38,398 bases of DNA from Verrucomicrobiota bacterium (GCA_023428915.1 JAEYWL010000105.1:1-38398), one strand, 5' to 3'; counted from the stretch's first letter, positions 8,730 through 17,830 are shown. Numbers and translations: made by a program. The notes: a model not told the origin generated them from the sequence alone.

Positions 8730-9442
8730 GCAAAAGAGTGTTAATTACCGGAGGAGGTACGGGCATAGGATATGGTTTAGCCAGAACCCTTGCTGAGCTG
8801 GAATATAAGGTTGTAATTGCAGGCAGACGGCAAGAAGTCTTGCAGAAGGCTGCTAACGCCTTAGCTGTTGACTGGTTAACTTTCGATGTGGCCCAGGAAA
8901 ACCCTGCCCTTATTTTTGCAGCATATCCAGACATCTCCATAATCATTCACAATGCAGGGTTTTACGCCCATCTTCCATTAGGCGCATGGAGCGCAGATGC
9001 CTGGGACCAGTTTTTTAAAGTGCACGTCACCGGCCCGGCGCTTCTTACTCAAGAATTTGCCAAAAGGAATCCGATTGACGGCAGTGTCATTTTTATAAAC
9101 AGCACCTTGGCTTTGCGCCAAAAACATGGCAGCACCCTTTACTCGGTTTCTAAAGCGGCTCAGCTCTCGCTAGCGGCCAGCCTAGCCCAGCAGCTTGCGC
9201 CCCAACGCATACGGGTAAACTCCATATTACCTGGAGTAATCCCCACCGGCATGACAACTAAAGAATTGGGGCTGGATAATGAAGAACAAGCCCAAACTTA
9301 TAGGCAATTGCATCCTCTTGGCCGTATGGGCACAGTGGAGGATATTGCTAAAACAGTGGTCTTTATCCTGCAATCAGAGTGGATTACAGGAGCGCAATTT
9401 GTAGTTGACGGCGGCCTGCTTATAAGGATGGATGAGAAATAG
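8723..9442 (+). CDS. Short-chain dehydrogenase/reductase (FolM/pteridine-reductase-like?)
   Basis: 239 residues, a classical SDR length. The cofactor motif TGGGTGIG is at residues 9-16, with AGRR (31-34) after the second strand suggesting NADPH preference. IIHNAG is the structural NAG motif. The catalytic Ser lies in INSTLALRQKHG and the Tyr/Lys pair in YSVSK. The ILPGVIPTGM and FVVDGGLLIRMD segments complete the fold. All catalytic residues are present, so it should be active. Its substrate is not readable from sequence. It is locked between the cupin gene (7-base overlap) and a RibD-C/DHFR-like reductase (2-base gap), and the SDR family includes pteridine reductases such as FolM. Pterin reduction is therefore a hypothesis. 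Confidence 0.85.
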   Translation: MLSKRVLITGGGTGIGYGLARTLAELEYKVVIAGRRQEVLQKAANALAVDWLTFDVAQENPALIFAAYPDISIIIHNAGFYAHLPLGAWSADAWDQFFKVHVTGPALLTQEFAKRNPIDGSVIFINSTLALRQKHGSTLYSVSKAAQLSLAASLAQQLAPQRIRVNSILPGVIPTGMTTKELGLDNEEQAQTYRQLHPLGRMGTVEDIAKTVVFILQSEWITGAQFVVDGGLLIRMDEK

Positions 9443-9444
9443 CT

Positions 9445-10050
9445 GTGAAAATTATCTCAAATACAGCCATTAGCCTGGATGCTAAAATTACGGCAAGCTT
9501 AGACCAACCTCCAAATTTTACGTCGCATACTGATCAGGAGCGCATGAGACTTATTCGGAATATGTGCGATGCTGTACTCACAGGCGGCAATACCTTTAGA
9601 GCCTGCCCTTATCCTGCACTTGCCGAAAATGGCAAACAACTTTTAAATGTTATTCTATCCCGCTCGCTTGAACTTCCCCTAAATGAAGCCTTCTTGCAGG
9701 AGCCTAAGATAGCAAGACTCGTTTTAACCCCTTCACCTCCCCCAAAAGACTTTCTTATTGAAGCCATTAGCAGCCAGGGAACCCCTATCACACCTCAGTG
9801 GATAGTGGAGCAATTAAAACTGCGAGGCATTAAGACACTCCTTTTAGAAGGAGGCGGCAATGTATTGTTTCAGTTTTTATATGCCGGCCTTCTGGATGAA
9901 ATGTTTGTTACCCTATGCCCGATTGTCATCGGTTCGGATCAAGCGCCCACTTTTTTTGCCGGGCATGAGAAACTCGAAAAGCGTTTTGTTCTGGCATCCT
10001 GTGAGCATATAGGCCAAGAACTATTCCTGCACTATAAAAGCAATAAATAA
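9445..10050 (+). CDS. RibD C-terminal / dihydrofolate-reductase-fold reductase
   Basis: 201 residues. It matches the stand-alone RibD C-terminal domain: SNTAISLDAKITAS at the start, CDAVLTGGNTFRACPYPAL at about 32-50, LLLEGGGNVLFQFLYAGLLDE at about 132-152, then TLCPIVIGSDQAPTFFAG. The GGG segment binds NADPH phosphate in this fold. RibD-C enzymes reduce a pyrimidine intermediate of riboflavin synthesis, and relatives with the same DHFR fold reduce pterins. There is no deaminase domain here, so this is not complete RibD. The start codon is GTG at 9445, two bases after the SDR stop. The context suggests a joint pathway with the cupin and SDR genes. Confidence 0.87.
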   Translation: MKIISNTAISLDAKITASLDQPPNFTSHTDQERMRLIRNMCDAVLTGGNTFRACPYPALAENGKQLLNVILSRSLELPLNEAFLQEPKIARLVLTPSPPPKDFLIEAISSQGTPITPQWIVEQLKLRGIKTLLLEGGGNVLFQFLYAGLLDEMFVTLCPIVIGSDQAPTFFAGHEKLEKRFVLASCEHIGQELFLHYKSNK

Positions 10051-10087
10051 AGGCAAAGCAAGTTGATGGCATGGGAGCTTGTGCCTT

Positions 10088-11143
10088 TTAGGGGAGCTCT
10101 TGGTGGAGCTTTTGAAGGAGTTCGCGGCCGATGGCGGTGCTATGGGCTTTTCCTTTATTCATAAGAACCACAACACCAATTTGGCGGTCAGGCATCATGC
10201 CGATATAGCTTGAAAAACCTGGCACGCCCCCGTTTTTATCGATGATCAACGGTCCCGCAGCCTGGAACCTTTGCCAGGCCAATCCCATGGTGAGCTTGCC
10301 GTGAACCGAGAAAAAAGGCTGCTGCGCCAGCTGCATCGCCTTGCGCAGGTCTTCCGGCCCCGAAACATTTAAATTAGCCTCTAGGAATTTTAACATATCC
10401 CGGGCGGTAGACTTCAAGGCTCCGCCTGCAGGCCATGGTCCAGGTTGCCATTCAGGGGTAATCCGGCCTAATTTATTGTAGCCTATAGCATAACGATTCT
10501 TGTCCATAGGAGGAATGCTAATATAGGTGGAGTTCATGCCTAACGGCAAGGCTATATCGTCTACTATTACCTGCTCAAACGGTTTTTTTTCGATGTTTGA
10601 TAAGACATATCCCAAAATCCCAATCCCAAGATTAGAATACAGATATTTACTGCCAATGGGCTGCTTAGGCTTCCAATTTTGCAAAAAGAAAACTACCTGG
10701 GCGCGATCGTAATTCCCTGCTTTAGCAGGAGGTACTCTTGGCAAACTTGATGTATGCGTGGCCAAATCGATTAAACGCACTTGGCTAATCGCAGAATTAA
10801 ATTTCAAACGCGGCATGTATTTTGCTACCGAATCTTCAAGATTCAGCCTGCCCCGCAGCTGCTGCAATGCCAGGTCGGTAGTGGTAAACACTTTTGTAAT
10901 TGATGCGATATCAAAAATAGTATCGGGTGTAACTGCAATATTTCTTGCAAGATCTGCATTGCCATAACACAGAATGTGCCCTTCTTTTCCATCAAATACA
11001 GCTATAGCTACACCGGGAATTGCATTTTTTTGCTGAAATGGAGCTATTGCTTCTTGCACAATGCTATCGATAGAAACTGCCATAAGAGCACCTTCTGCAA
11101 AGCTGCTGCAAAAAAATATTAGAAAAATAATCACGCGACACAT
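10088..11143 (-). CDS. Secreted serine beta-lactamase-related hydrolase
   Basis: About 351 residues from the ATG at 11143. This start leaves 13 bases after msrBA and gives a clear signal peptide, MCRVIIFLIFFCSSFAEGA; a longer frame to 11209 would run into msrBA. It belongs to the class C beta-lactamase / PBP4*-like / esterase family: SxxK is SITK at residues 81-84, YxN is YSN at 169-171, and the late KNGGVPGFSSYIGMMPD block resembles the family's third motif. It is probably a periplasmic serine hydrolase acting on peptidoglycan peptides or small esters. Resistance to beta-lactams cannot be inferred. It is the third gene of the ankyrin-msrBA operon. Confidence 0.87.
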   Translation of the reverse strand: MCRVIIFLIFFCSSFAEGALMAVSIDSIVQEAIAPFQQKNAIPGVAIAVFDGKEGHILCYGNADLARNIAVTPDTIFDIASITKVFTTTDLALQQLRGRLNLEDSVAKYMPRLKFNSAISQVRLIDLATHTSSLPRVPPAKAGNYDRAQVVFFLQNWKPKQPIGSKYLYSNLGIGILGYVLSNIEKKPFEQVIVDDIALPLGMNSTYISIPPMDKNRYAIGYNKLGRITPEWQPGPWPAGGALKSTARDMLKFLEANLNVSGPEDLRKAMQLAQQPFFSVHGKLTMGLAWQRFQAAGPLIIDKNGGVPGFSSYIGMMPDRQIGVVVLMNKGKAHSTAIGRELLQKLHQELP

Positions 11144-11156
11144 ACATTCCGCCTCT

Positions 11157-12011
11157 CTAAAACCGTTTGACTCTGGTGTGGCAATAAGGTTGTTTGCCGG
11201 TCTTTTCATAATAGTCTTGATGATACTCTTCTGCTAGGTAAAATTGCTGTGCAGGCACTATCTGTGTAACCACCTGATACCCTTTGGCTTTTAATGCAGC
11301 AACAGTTTTTTCAGCTATCCGCTTTTGCGCTTCGCTTAAGTAAAAAATCGCTGAACGATATTGCGGCCCCGCATCAGGCCCTTGCCTATTCAGTTGCGTA
11401 GGATCATGGATTTCCATAAAAAATCTAATTATAGTTTCATATGCGGTTTGCTCCGGGTCAAATACAACCTCTACAGCTTCAGCATGCCCTGTTTTTCCAC
11501 CGCACACTTCCTCATAAGTTGGATTTACAACATCGCCGCCTGTATAGCCTGATTGCACTGCAATTACCCCCTCCAGCTCTTTGAAGAGATGCTCTACCCC
11601 CCAAAAGCACCCGCCAGCCACAATCGCACGCTCATACCCTTCTTCGGTAAATGCCGGTACGAAAGCCATAGAAATGGAATTGACGCAGTGCCTGATATTT
11701 TTATTTGTAAGCCTTTCCCCGCTAAATACATGGCCTAGATGTCCTCCGCAATGTTTACAGAGAATCTCAGTCCTTCTGCCATCAGCATCCAGCTTACGCT
11801 CGACTGCACCGGCTATCTCGTCATCAAAACTAGGCCAGCCGCATGAAGAGGTGAACTTATGTGAAGACAAATATAATGGGGCGTCACACCGCCGGCAAAC
11901 ATACACACCCGGCTCAGCCGATTGATAATACTTTCCTGTTTCCGGCTGCTCGGTTCCCTTTTGTTCAATCACTTTTTTTTCTAAAGGCGACAATTCATGA
12001 TAGCGTTTCAT
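11157..12011 (-). CDS. msrBA: Bifunctional MsrB-MsrA methionine sulfoxide reductase
   Basis: 284 residues from the ATG at 12011, which overlaps the ankyrin gene stop (ATGA) and has GGAGG five bases upstream. MsrB comes first: zinc cysteines CRRC (39, 42) and CKHC (85, 88), SCGWPSFD at 57-64, and the catalytic Cys109 in RHCVNS. MsrA follows from about residue 128 with the catalytic Cys135 in GGCFWGVEHLF. Together they reduce both R- and S-methionine sulfoxide in proteins. There is no signal peptide, so action is cytoplasmic. MsrA-MsrB is the commoner domain order; the B-A order is also known. Confidence 0.95.
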   Translation of the reverse strand: MKRYHELSPLEKKVIEQKGTEQPETGKYYQSAEPGVYVCRRCDAPLYLSSHKFTSSCGWPSFDDEIAGAVERKLDADGRRTEILCKHCGGHLGHVFSGERLTNKNIRHCVNSISMAFVPAFTEEGYERAIVAGGCFWGVEHLFKELEGVIAVQSGYTGGDVVNPTYEEVCGGKTGHAEAVEVVFDPEQTAYETIIRFFMEIHDPTQLNRQGPDAGPQYRSAIFYLSEAQKRIAEKTVAALKAKGYQVVTQIVPAQQFYLAEEYHQDYYEKTGKQPYCHTRVKRF

Positions 12012-13081
12012 AACCAGCCTCCAATGTTTTTTATGGGGCGTTTCCAATTTTTGCCCAGCCAATGAGATATGTCTTGCAGAGTCTCTTCAAAGGATGTCAG
12101 GGTTTTCACGGCCCCCTTTTTTTCCAAAAACTCCCGGGCTTCTTGATTGCCGCAATATATGGCAAAATCTAAAGGGGTGCAGCCCCTGCAATTTTCATTT
12201 ATATTAACTTTAGCATGATTGGCTAATTTCTCAATAAGAGGTTGATACCCGATCGAAATAGCGGTATGCAGTGCTGAAAATTCTTTTTGCGGCCAATCAG
12301 GGGCTTCACCCGAATCCAATAGCTTTAAAGCAAGTTCGCCATTATTTGCATTAAGGGCTTCGATAAATGTCACTGTTCTTATTTTCTGCTTATGTAAATA
12401 GAACAACATATCAGCATTGTTATTTTCCATCGCAATAGTCGCTAAATCTCTGCCCCAGGGATCCGTTTCACTGGGATTCAAAGGGGGCAATCCTTCTTTT
12501 TCCAATTCTTTATAAAAAACTTTTTTCGGCATGCCTGATACTGCAATTTTTTGCCAGATACCTTCAACCTTGGCTCCTTTTTCTTTTATGATTTTAAATA
12601 TTGGAATATGCCCTTTTTCCGCGGCTCGCGATAGCGGGGTACGCCCCTTCCTATCTTCGCAATTTACATTGGCTTCGTAGCTTAATAAGATTTTAATTAA
12701 AGATTCATTTCCTGATTTAGCTGCATAATGCAGGGCTGTTTTCCCATTTTTAAGAGGAGTGTCTGCCGTATAGTGGGCATTAAGCAAACTTAGCAAATTG
12801 CGATTATCTTCATCCCTGTCTGCTGAATAATTTTTTACAAGTTCACGAAACTTGTTCAACTTTCTATTGTAATCGATTATTTTACAGGCAGCTGCAAGTC
12901 CCCAATGTGTAACAGCCCCTGCTACCAGCACCCCCCAAGAGTATCTAGACAAGAAAGCAATGGTTGAAGCAACCCCTGTCGTTATTTTTATGAATTTTAT
13001 CTCCTTATCATGAATATTGATTACAGGCTCATCATGAGTGTAAGGATAAAATAAATGGCAACCAATTACTCTTAAAAGCAT
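12008..13081 (-). CDS. Ankyrin-repeat protein with N-terminal hydrophobic segment
   Basis: 357 residues. A hydrophobic stretch around residues 36-68 (GVASTIAFLSRYSWGVLVAG, then HWGLAAACKI) may span the membrane. Ankyrin repeats follow: KTALHYAAKSGNESLIKILL, then GRTPLSRAAEKGHIPIFKII, a degenerate middle, then FSALHTAISIGYQPLIEKLA and CTPLDFAIYCGNQEAREFLE near the C-terminus. Ankyrin repeats bind protein partners. In intracellular bacteria they are frequent in secreted effectors, but here the gene leads an operon with msrBA and a hydrolase, so a bacterial role is equally possible. Confidence 0.85.
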   Translation of the reverse strand: MLLRVIGCHLFYPYTHDEPVINIHDKEIKFIKITTGVASTIAFLSRYSWGVLVAGAVTHWGLAAACKIIDYNRKLNKFRELVKNYSADRDEDNRNLLSLLNAHYTADTPLKNGKTALHYAAKSGNESLIKILLSYEANVNCEDRKGRTPLSRAAEKGHIPIFKIIKEKGAKVEGIWQKIAVSGMPKKVFYKELEKEGLPPLNPSETDPWGRDLATIAMENNNADMLFYLHKQKIRTVTFIEALNANNGELALKLLDSGEAPDWPQKEFSALHTAISIGYQPLIEKLANHAKVNINENCRGCTPLDFAIYCGNQEAREFLEKKGAVKTLTSFEETLQDISHWLGKNWKRPIKNIGGWL

Positions 13082-13242
13082 ATTTACCTACAATTTGTTA
13101 ATAAAAAATCGATATAGATAGCAGTTTACTTGGCATTCAAGAGGGGCGATTATGCAAAGAGTTTTTTTAATGGTATAGAAAAAAAATGCTTTGTCCTTTA
13201 GATTTCAGTGAATCACAAAACAGTAAAACATATAGGTTAGCT

Positions 13243-13611
13243 ATGGCTGCCCGTTCCATTTTAGCCAAAAAATCCTGCGTCCCCTGCCCTGAAGGCACCA
13301 TGCCCTTTAATCATGCCATGATTCAAAGGTACTTGCCTGAATTAGCTAATGACTGGCGGGCAGTTGGCGACCATCATTTGGAAAAAGAATATACATTTCC
13401 GGACTTCCGTTTTGCACTGCACTTTGCCAACTTAGTCGGCGAACTCGCAGAAAGGGAAAATCATCATCCCGATATTCATCTAAGCTGGGGCAAAGTTAAA
13501 TTGATCATTTGGAGCCATAACATAAACGGATTATGTGAAAGCGATTTTATACTGGCCGCCAAATGCGACGAGCAATACGACCATCAAGGAAACCTCAAGG
13601 CCTGTTTCTAA
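13243..13611 (+). CDS. Pterin-4a-carbinolamine dehydratase
   Basis: 122 residues from the ATG at 13243, which has AGG six bases upstream. An in-frame ATG at 13186 would add 19 residues with no family resemblance and no ribosome site. The family core is clear: NDWRAVGDHHLEKEYTFPDF, then ENHHPDIHLSWGKVKLIIW, then SHNINGLCESDFILAAKCD. The HHPD and later WSH histidines are the known dehydratase residues. The enzyme dehydrates 4a-hydroxytetrahydropterin during cofactor recycling. No aromatic amino acid hydroxylase is visible in the window. The presence of this gene 3 kb from the cupin/SDR/RibD-C cluster adds to a pterin theme. Confidence 0.9.
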   Translation: MAARSILAKKSCVPCPEGTMPFNHAMIQRYLPELANDWRAVGDHHLEKEYTFPDFRFALHFANLVGELAERENHHPDIHLSWGKVKLIIWSHNINGLCESDFILAAKCDEQYDHQGNLKACF

Positions 13612-13639
13612 AAAGGCATAGAGGCTGCAAAATGACTTA

Positions 13640-13686
13640 TTATAAGGCAGCAAGTCGGGTTTAAAACCCGACTTGCTGCCTTATAA
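13640..13686. terminator. Perfect 23-bp hairpin between convergent genes; also a dispersed repeat
   Basis: ttataaggcagcaagtcggg and its inverted complement form two 23-base arms (13640-13662 and 13664-13686) around one base. It lies between the convergent dehydratase gene and leuS, so it probably ends transcription both ways, although no long T-run follows. The same core recurs as the terminal inverted repeats at 37544-37581 and 37684-37717, so it is also a member of a repeat family. Confidence 0.7.
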
Positions 13687-13694
13687 GAGTCAGA

Positions 13695-16271
13695 TTAGAG
13701 GACGAAGTTGAGGAGTTTGTTAGGCACAAAGATTACCTTTTTAACTTCTGCACCATCTAAAAACTTCATAATCCCCGCATGCTGTTTAGCGGCTTCAATG
13801 ATCACCTCTTGAGTCTGATCCTTGGGCAGCTCAAAGCTCCCGCGCAACTTCCCATTAACCTGCACCACGTAAGTGATAGTCTCATCGACCAAGTATTTTG
13901 GGTCTATTTCAGGATAACGGGCATCACTAAGCTCTCCCTTCCCTTTAAGCAATTGCCACATTTCTTCGGCAATATGCGGGGCAAAAGGCGATAGCGCCTG
14001 TACAGCCCACTGCAGCACTTTACGGGGGTAATTGGGCAAACGGGTAAACTCATTAAGGAATTCCATCATTTTTGCTATGGCTGTATTGAACTGCATGGCT
14101 TCAATATCCTTGCAAACGCCATAGCAAAGGCGATGGCCTAATTTATTGCCTTCTTCAGAGTCTTCATCTGTCACTTTTTCTGAAATCACGAGATCGTAAA
14201 ACCGGTTTAAAAAGCGTTTACAACCATTAACAGCATCCGTATTCCATATTTTTTCTTTTTCCAAGGGGCCCATGAACATTTCATAGAGCCTAAGAGCATC
14301 GGCGCCAAACTCATCTATGATTTCATCAGGCGAAACCCCATTTAATTTAGACTTGGACATCTTTTCGACCTGGGAAGATAAAACTTCCCCGGTAGTCTTT
14401 AAGGTGTATACTCCATTTTTTTCCTGGACGTCGGCCGGCATCACATAGGTGCCATCCTCTTTTTGAAAGGAGCGTGCGACAATTAACCCTTGGTTGCGCA
14501 AGGTTTGAAAGGGTTCCGGAGTAGACACATAGCCGCAGTCATAAAGGACTTTATGCCAAAAACGGGCATAAAGCAAATGCAATACTGCATGCTCAACACC
14601 GCCGATATACATATCCACCGGCAGCCAGTAGTTTTCTTTTTCTTTATCCCAGGCAGCTTGTTGATTATGCGGGTCGCAAAAACGGAGGTAGTACCAGCAA
14701 GAACCGGCCCAATTGGGCATGGTATTTGTCTCGCGCCTTGCTTGCTGGCCGGATTTGGCATCTTCTATATTAAGCCAATCTTTGGCTTTAGCCAACGGGC
14801 TTTGCCCATCGCCTGAGGGCTTAAAGTCGTTAATTTCAGGCAGGCAAAGCGGGAGCTCGTCTGCTTCCAGCATGCGTATAGTGCCATCTGCGAGGTGCAC
14901 TAAAGGAAACGGCTCTCCCCAGTATCTTTGACGTGAAAATAGCCAGTCCCTCAGCTTATAGTTGACAGCCGGTTTTCCGTGGCCTGCCTCTGCCAGCCAG
15001 TGAATGACTGTTTTTTTAGCTTGAGCCACAGTCAAACCGTTTATGTTCAAACTTCCATTGTCGCTATTAATGCTTCTGCCCTCGCCAGGCCAGCAGCGTT
15101 GGCCTTTAAGAACTTGTTCCCGCACTTCACTATCAGAAGCGCCTTTTGGTAATAATTCTGGGTGGGCCGAAAGTTCCGGCTCGTAAACAGGACGAATGGG
15201 CAATTTATATTGAAGCGCAAATTCAAAGTCGCGCTCATCATGGGCAGGAACCGCCATAATGGCCCCAGTACCGTAACTCATGAGAACATAATCGGATATC
15301 CAAATAGGGATGCGTTCCTGATTTACAGGGTTAATGGCAAAGGCTCCTGTAAACACGCCCGTTTTAGTTTTAGCGAGCTCGGTGCGATCCATGTCGCTTT
15401 TTTTCAGGGCTTCAGCGCGATAAGCCGCTACTGCAGCTTGCTGCCCGGGTGCAGTGAGTTTTTCTACCAGTGGATGTTCCGGCGCAATCACCATATAGGT
15501 CACGCCGAAAAGCGTATCAGGGCAGGTCGTGAAGATTTTCAAACTTTCCGTTTGCTGTGCAATGGCAAAATCAACTTCAGCTCCTTCGCTTTTACCAATC
15601 CAGTTTATTTGCAGCTTTTTCAAACTTTCTGGCCAGTCTAATAAGGCTAAATCATCGATCAATCTTTCAGCATAAGCTGTTATCTTTAAAATCCACTGTC
15701 TTAGCGGCTTGCGTTCAACAGGGTGGCCGCCTTCCTTTGACCGGCCATTTTCCACCTCTTCATTTGCCAATACTGTACCGAGCTTCGGGCAGTAATTGAC
15801 ATGCATTTCCGCCTCATAGGCCAAACCTCTTTCATACAGCTTGGTAAAGATCCACTGTGTCCATTTATAATAATCGGGATCGGAGGTAGCGATTTCCCTA
15901 TCCCAATCGTAGCTGTAACCTAAAGATTTAAGTTGTCTTCGGAAGGTATCAATGTTTTTTTTCGTGGTTATTGAGGGGTGTGTGCCTGTGCGTACAGCAT
16001 ATTGCTCTGCCGGCAACCCAAAACTATCCCAACCCATGGGATGCAGCACCTGAAAGCCTCTTTGCCGTTTGTAGCGAGCTAAAATATCAGTAGCTGTGTA
16101 CCCCTCTACATGGCCAACATGAAGGCCTGATCCCGAGGGGTAGGGAAACATATCGAGAACATAATATTTTGGCTTGCTGCGATCGACTTCGGTTGCAAAA
16201 GTTTTATGCTCGTCCCAATATTTTTGCCATTTGGCTTCTATGGTACGGTGATCGTATTTCTTCTTTTCCAT
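13695..16271 (-). CDS. leuS: Leucyl-tRNA synthetase
   Basis: 858 residues, the standard bacterial length. It charges tRNA-Leu with leucine. The class I signature appears as HVGH at residues 51-54 (PYPSGSGLHVGHVEGY), and the second signature as KMSKS (VEKMSKSKLNGVSPDEIIDE) near 640. The CP1 editing domain is present between them, including YGTGAIMAVPAHDERDFEFA with the editing Asp region. The C-terminal domain ends in NKLLNFVL. It is a single gene on the minus strand, divergent from nusB. Confidence 0.98.
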   Translation of the reverse strand: MEKKKYDHRTIEAKWQKYWDEHKTFATEVDRSKPKYYVLDMFPYPSGSGLHVGHVEGYTATDILARYKRQRGFQVLHPMGWDSFGLPAEQYAVRTGTHPSITTKKNIDTFRRQLKSLGYSYDWDREIATSDPDYYKWTQWIFTKLYERGLAYEAEMHVNYCPKLGTVLANEEVENGRSKEGGHPVERKPLRQWILKITAYAERLIDDLALLDWPESLKKLQINWIGKSEGAEVDFAIAQQTESLKIFTTCPDTLFGVTYMVIAPEHPLVEKLTAPGQQAAVAAYRAEALKKSDMDRTELAKTKTGVFTGAFAINPVNQERIPIWISDYVLMSYGTGAIMAVPAHDERDFEFALQYKLPIRPVYEPELSAHPELLPKGASDSEVREQVLKGQRCWPGEGRSINSDNGSLNINGLTVAQAKKTVIHWLAEAGHGKPAVNYKLRDWLFSRQRYWGEPFPLVHLADGTIRMLEADELPLCLPEINDFKPSGDGQSPLAKAKDWLNIEDAKSGQQARRETNTMPNWAGSCWYYLRFCDPHNQQAAWDKEKENYWLPVDMYIGGVEHAVLHLLYARFWHKVLYDCGYVSTPEPFQTLRNQGLIVARSFQKEDGTYVMPADVQEKNGVYTLKTTGEVLSSQVEKMSKSKLNGVSPDEIIDEFGADALRLYEMFMGPLEKEKIWNTDAVNGCKRFLNRFYDLVISEKVTDEDSEEGNKLGHRLCYGVCKDIEAMQFNTAIAKMMEFLNEFTRLPNYPRKVLQWAVQALSPFAPHIAEEMWQLLKGKGELSDARYPEIDPKYLVDETITYVVQVNGKLRGSFELPKDQTQEVIIEAAKQHAGIMKFLDGAEVKKVIFVPNKLLNFVL

Positions 16272-16448
16272 AAACGACTTATTGATTTTTAAATTTAGAG
16301 AATCTTAAAGCGCATAATAACTCAATAATCTTACTAGAAAAGCTGCATAAATGAATATAGGAAAGATAAGGGCGCATAAGGCTTTCTGCTTTAATTTATC
16401 TCTGCAATAGGCTAATATTAACGTATTCACAATACTTTTAGGATCTTC

Positions 16449-16961
16449 ATGGCGTTACCTCCAAAAAAATTTCGCGAACTTGTATTTCAAATTCTCTATA
16501 GCCTTGATTTAGGCAGCTCGCACCAGGAAGAAGTCATCGAACTGATGATGGGGGAATTGGCGCTGACTAAAAAAATTGCTATAGAAGGGTTTCAACGGGC
16601 TTGCGCCATAAGAGAAAAGCAATCCGAAATTGACGCTCTCATTGCTAAGATTACACATTCTTACGCTTTCTCCCGCATCCAGACAGTAGAGCGAAATATT
16701 TTACGCTTAAGTGTATATGAACTTTTATACGACCAAGAAATCCCCCCTAAAGTGGCAATAGCGGAAGCCTTGCGCTTAGCTAAAAAATTTAGCACGCCGG
16801 AATCTGCCTCCTTCGTAAATGCCATCCTCGATAATCTCTATAAAATGAGCCAGGGCGATGCCTGCGATCAACAGGAAGTAGAAGAGAAACTCGCTCTTAT
16901 GGAAGAGAGCGAGAATATTGCCAGTCAAGCCGCCAAGGAAAGCAAAGCCGGCGAGGAATAA
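16449..16961 (+). CDS. nusB: Transcription antitermination factor NusB
   Basis: 170 residues. NusB joins NusE at boxA to prevent premature termination, chiefly in rRNA operons. The all-helical family pattern is visible: PKKFRELVFQILYSLDLG at the start, RIQTVERNILRLSVYELLYD in the middle, and PPKVAIAEALRLAKKFSTPESASFVNAILDNL as the conserved C-terminal helix pair. About 30 acidic, low-complexity residues follow the last helix. The stop overlaps murB by one base (TAATG), so the two are cotranslated. Confidence 0.95.
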   Translation: MALPPKKFRELVFQILYSLDLGSSHQEEVIELMMGELALTKKIAIEGFQRACAIREKQSEIDALIAKITHSYAFSRIQTVERNILRLSVYELLYDQEIPPKVAIAEALRLAKKFSTPESASFVNAILDNLYKMSQGDACDQQEVEEKLALMEESENIASQAAKESKAGEE

Positions 16962-17830
16962 TGGAGTTCCCTTTTCCTGTACAAGTTAATCTTTCCCTGA
17001 AAGAATATTGTACTTTCGGAATTGGCGGCCATGCAGAATACCTTATAGAAATTTCCTCTCCAGAAATGGCGCAGCAGGCGTTAAGCTTTTGCAGCGCTAA
17101 AGGCCTTCCTTATCTTATTTTAGGTAAAGGATCTAATAGTTTAATTGCAGACAATGGCTTTGCCGGCCTTGTGATCGTCAACAAAATTGACACCCTATAC
17201 ACTTCACCTGAAGGACTATTTATCGCCGGGGCCGGTTACAGCTTTTCCCGCCTTGGCTCTTTTACTGCCCGAAATGGCTGGGGCGGCCTCGAATTCGCCG
17301 CCGGTATTCCAGCGGCAGTAGGAGGGGCTGTCTACATGAATGCAGGCGCCAATGGAGGAGAAGCTTTTGATACACTTGTCCATGTCGATTATGTAAAAGA
17401 AAATGGCGCATTGGTCAGACTCAACAAGCAGCAGATTGCGCATTCCTATCGCCATACAATTTTTCAGCAAGAAAGAGGCATCATTCTCGCTGCCGCCTTT
17501 CAATTATCCCCTTCAGCTGAAGCCAAGCAAAAACAACTGCAAATTATCGAAAGGCGTAAAGCCACGCAGCCCTTGCGGGAAAAGTCTGCCGGCTGCATCT
17601 TCTGCAACCCCTGCAGCGGACCTGCCGGTGCTCTTATCGAACAAGCAGGCCTGAAGGGATTTGCCGTCGGCGGCGCGAAAGTCTCTGAAATCCACGCTAA
17701 TTTCATTGTAAATACAGGAAAAGCTACGGCAGCAGATGTGCTGCAGCTCATTGAAACAGTCCAAACAAAAGTGCAGGAAAAGTTTGGTGTGTGTTTAAAG
17801 AGCGAAGTGCGGCAGCTGGGATTTAATTAA
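16961..17830 (+). CDS. murB: UDP-N-acetylenolpyruvoylglucosamine reductase
   Basis: 289 residues, the short type II form. It reduces UDP-GlcNAc-enolpyruvate to UDP-MurNAc, an early peptidoglycan step, using FAD. YCTFGIGGHAEYLIEI and LILGKGSNSLIADNGF are the FAD-binding blocks, and GLEFAAGIPAAVGGAVYMNAG follows. The proton-donor block usually written SAGS-F-NP reads SAGCIFCNP, with Cys at the donor position, a variant I recall from other type II enzymes. The final SEVRQLG is typical. A murB gene implies peptidoglycan precursor synthesis in this organism. Confidence 0.95.
   Translation: MEFPFPVQVNLSLKEYCTFGIGGHAEYLIEISSPEMAQQALSFCSAKGLPYLILGKGSNSLIADNGFAGLVIVNKIDTLYTSPEGLFIAGAGYSFSRLGSFTARNGWGGLEFAAGIPAAVGGAVYMNAGANGGEAFDTLVHVDYVKENGALVRLNKQQIAHSYRHTIFQQERGIILAAAFQLSPSAEAKQKQLQIIERRKATQPLREKSAGCIFCNPCSGPAGALIEQAGLKGFAVGGAKVSEIHANFIVNTGKATAADVLQLIETVQTKVQEKFGVCLKSEVRQLGFN

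Noticed and set aside
11144..11209. Longer start for the serine hydrolase
   Set aside because: It would overlap msrBA and bury the signal peptide; the ATG at 11143 leaves a normal intergenic spacing.
12012..12062. Longer start for msrBA
   Set aside because: The ATGA overlap with the ankyrin gene and the GGAGG site favour the ATG at 12011.
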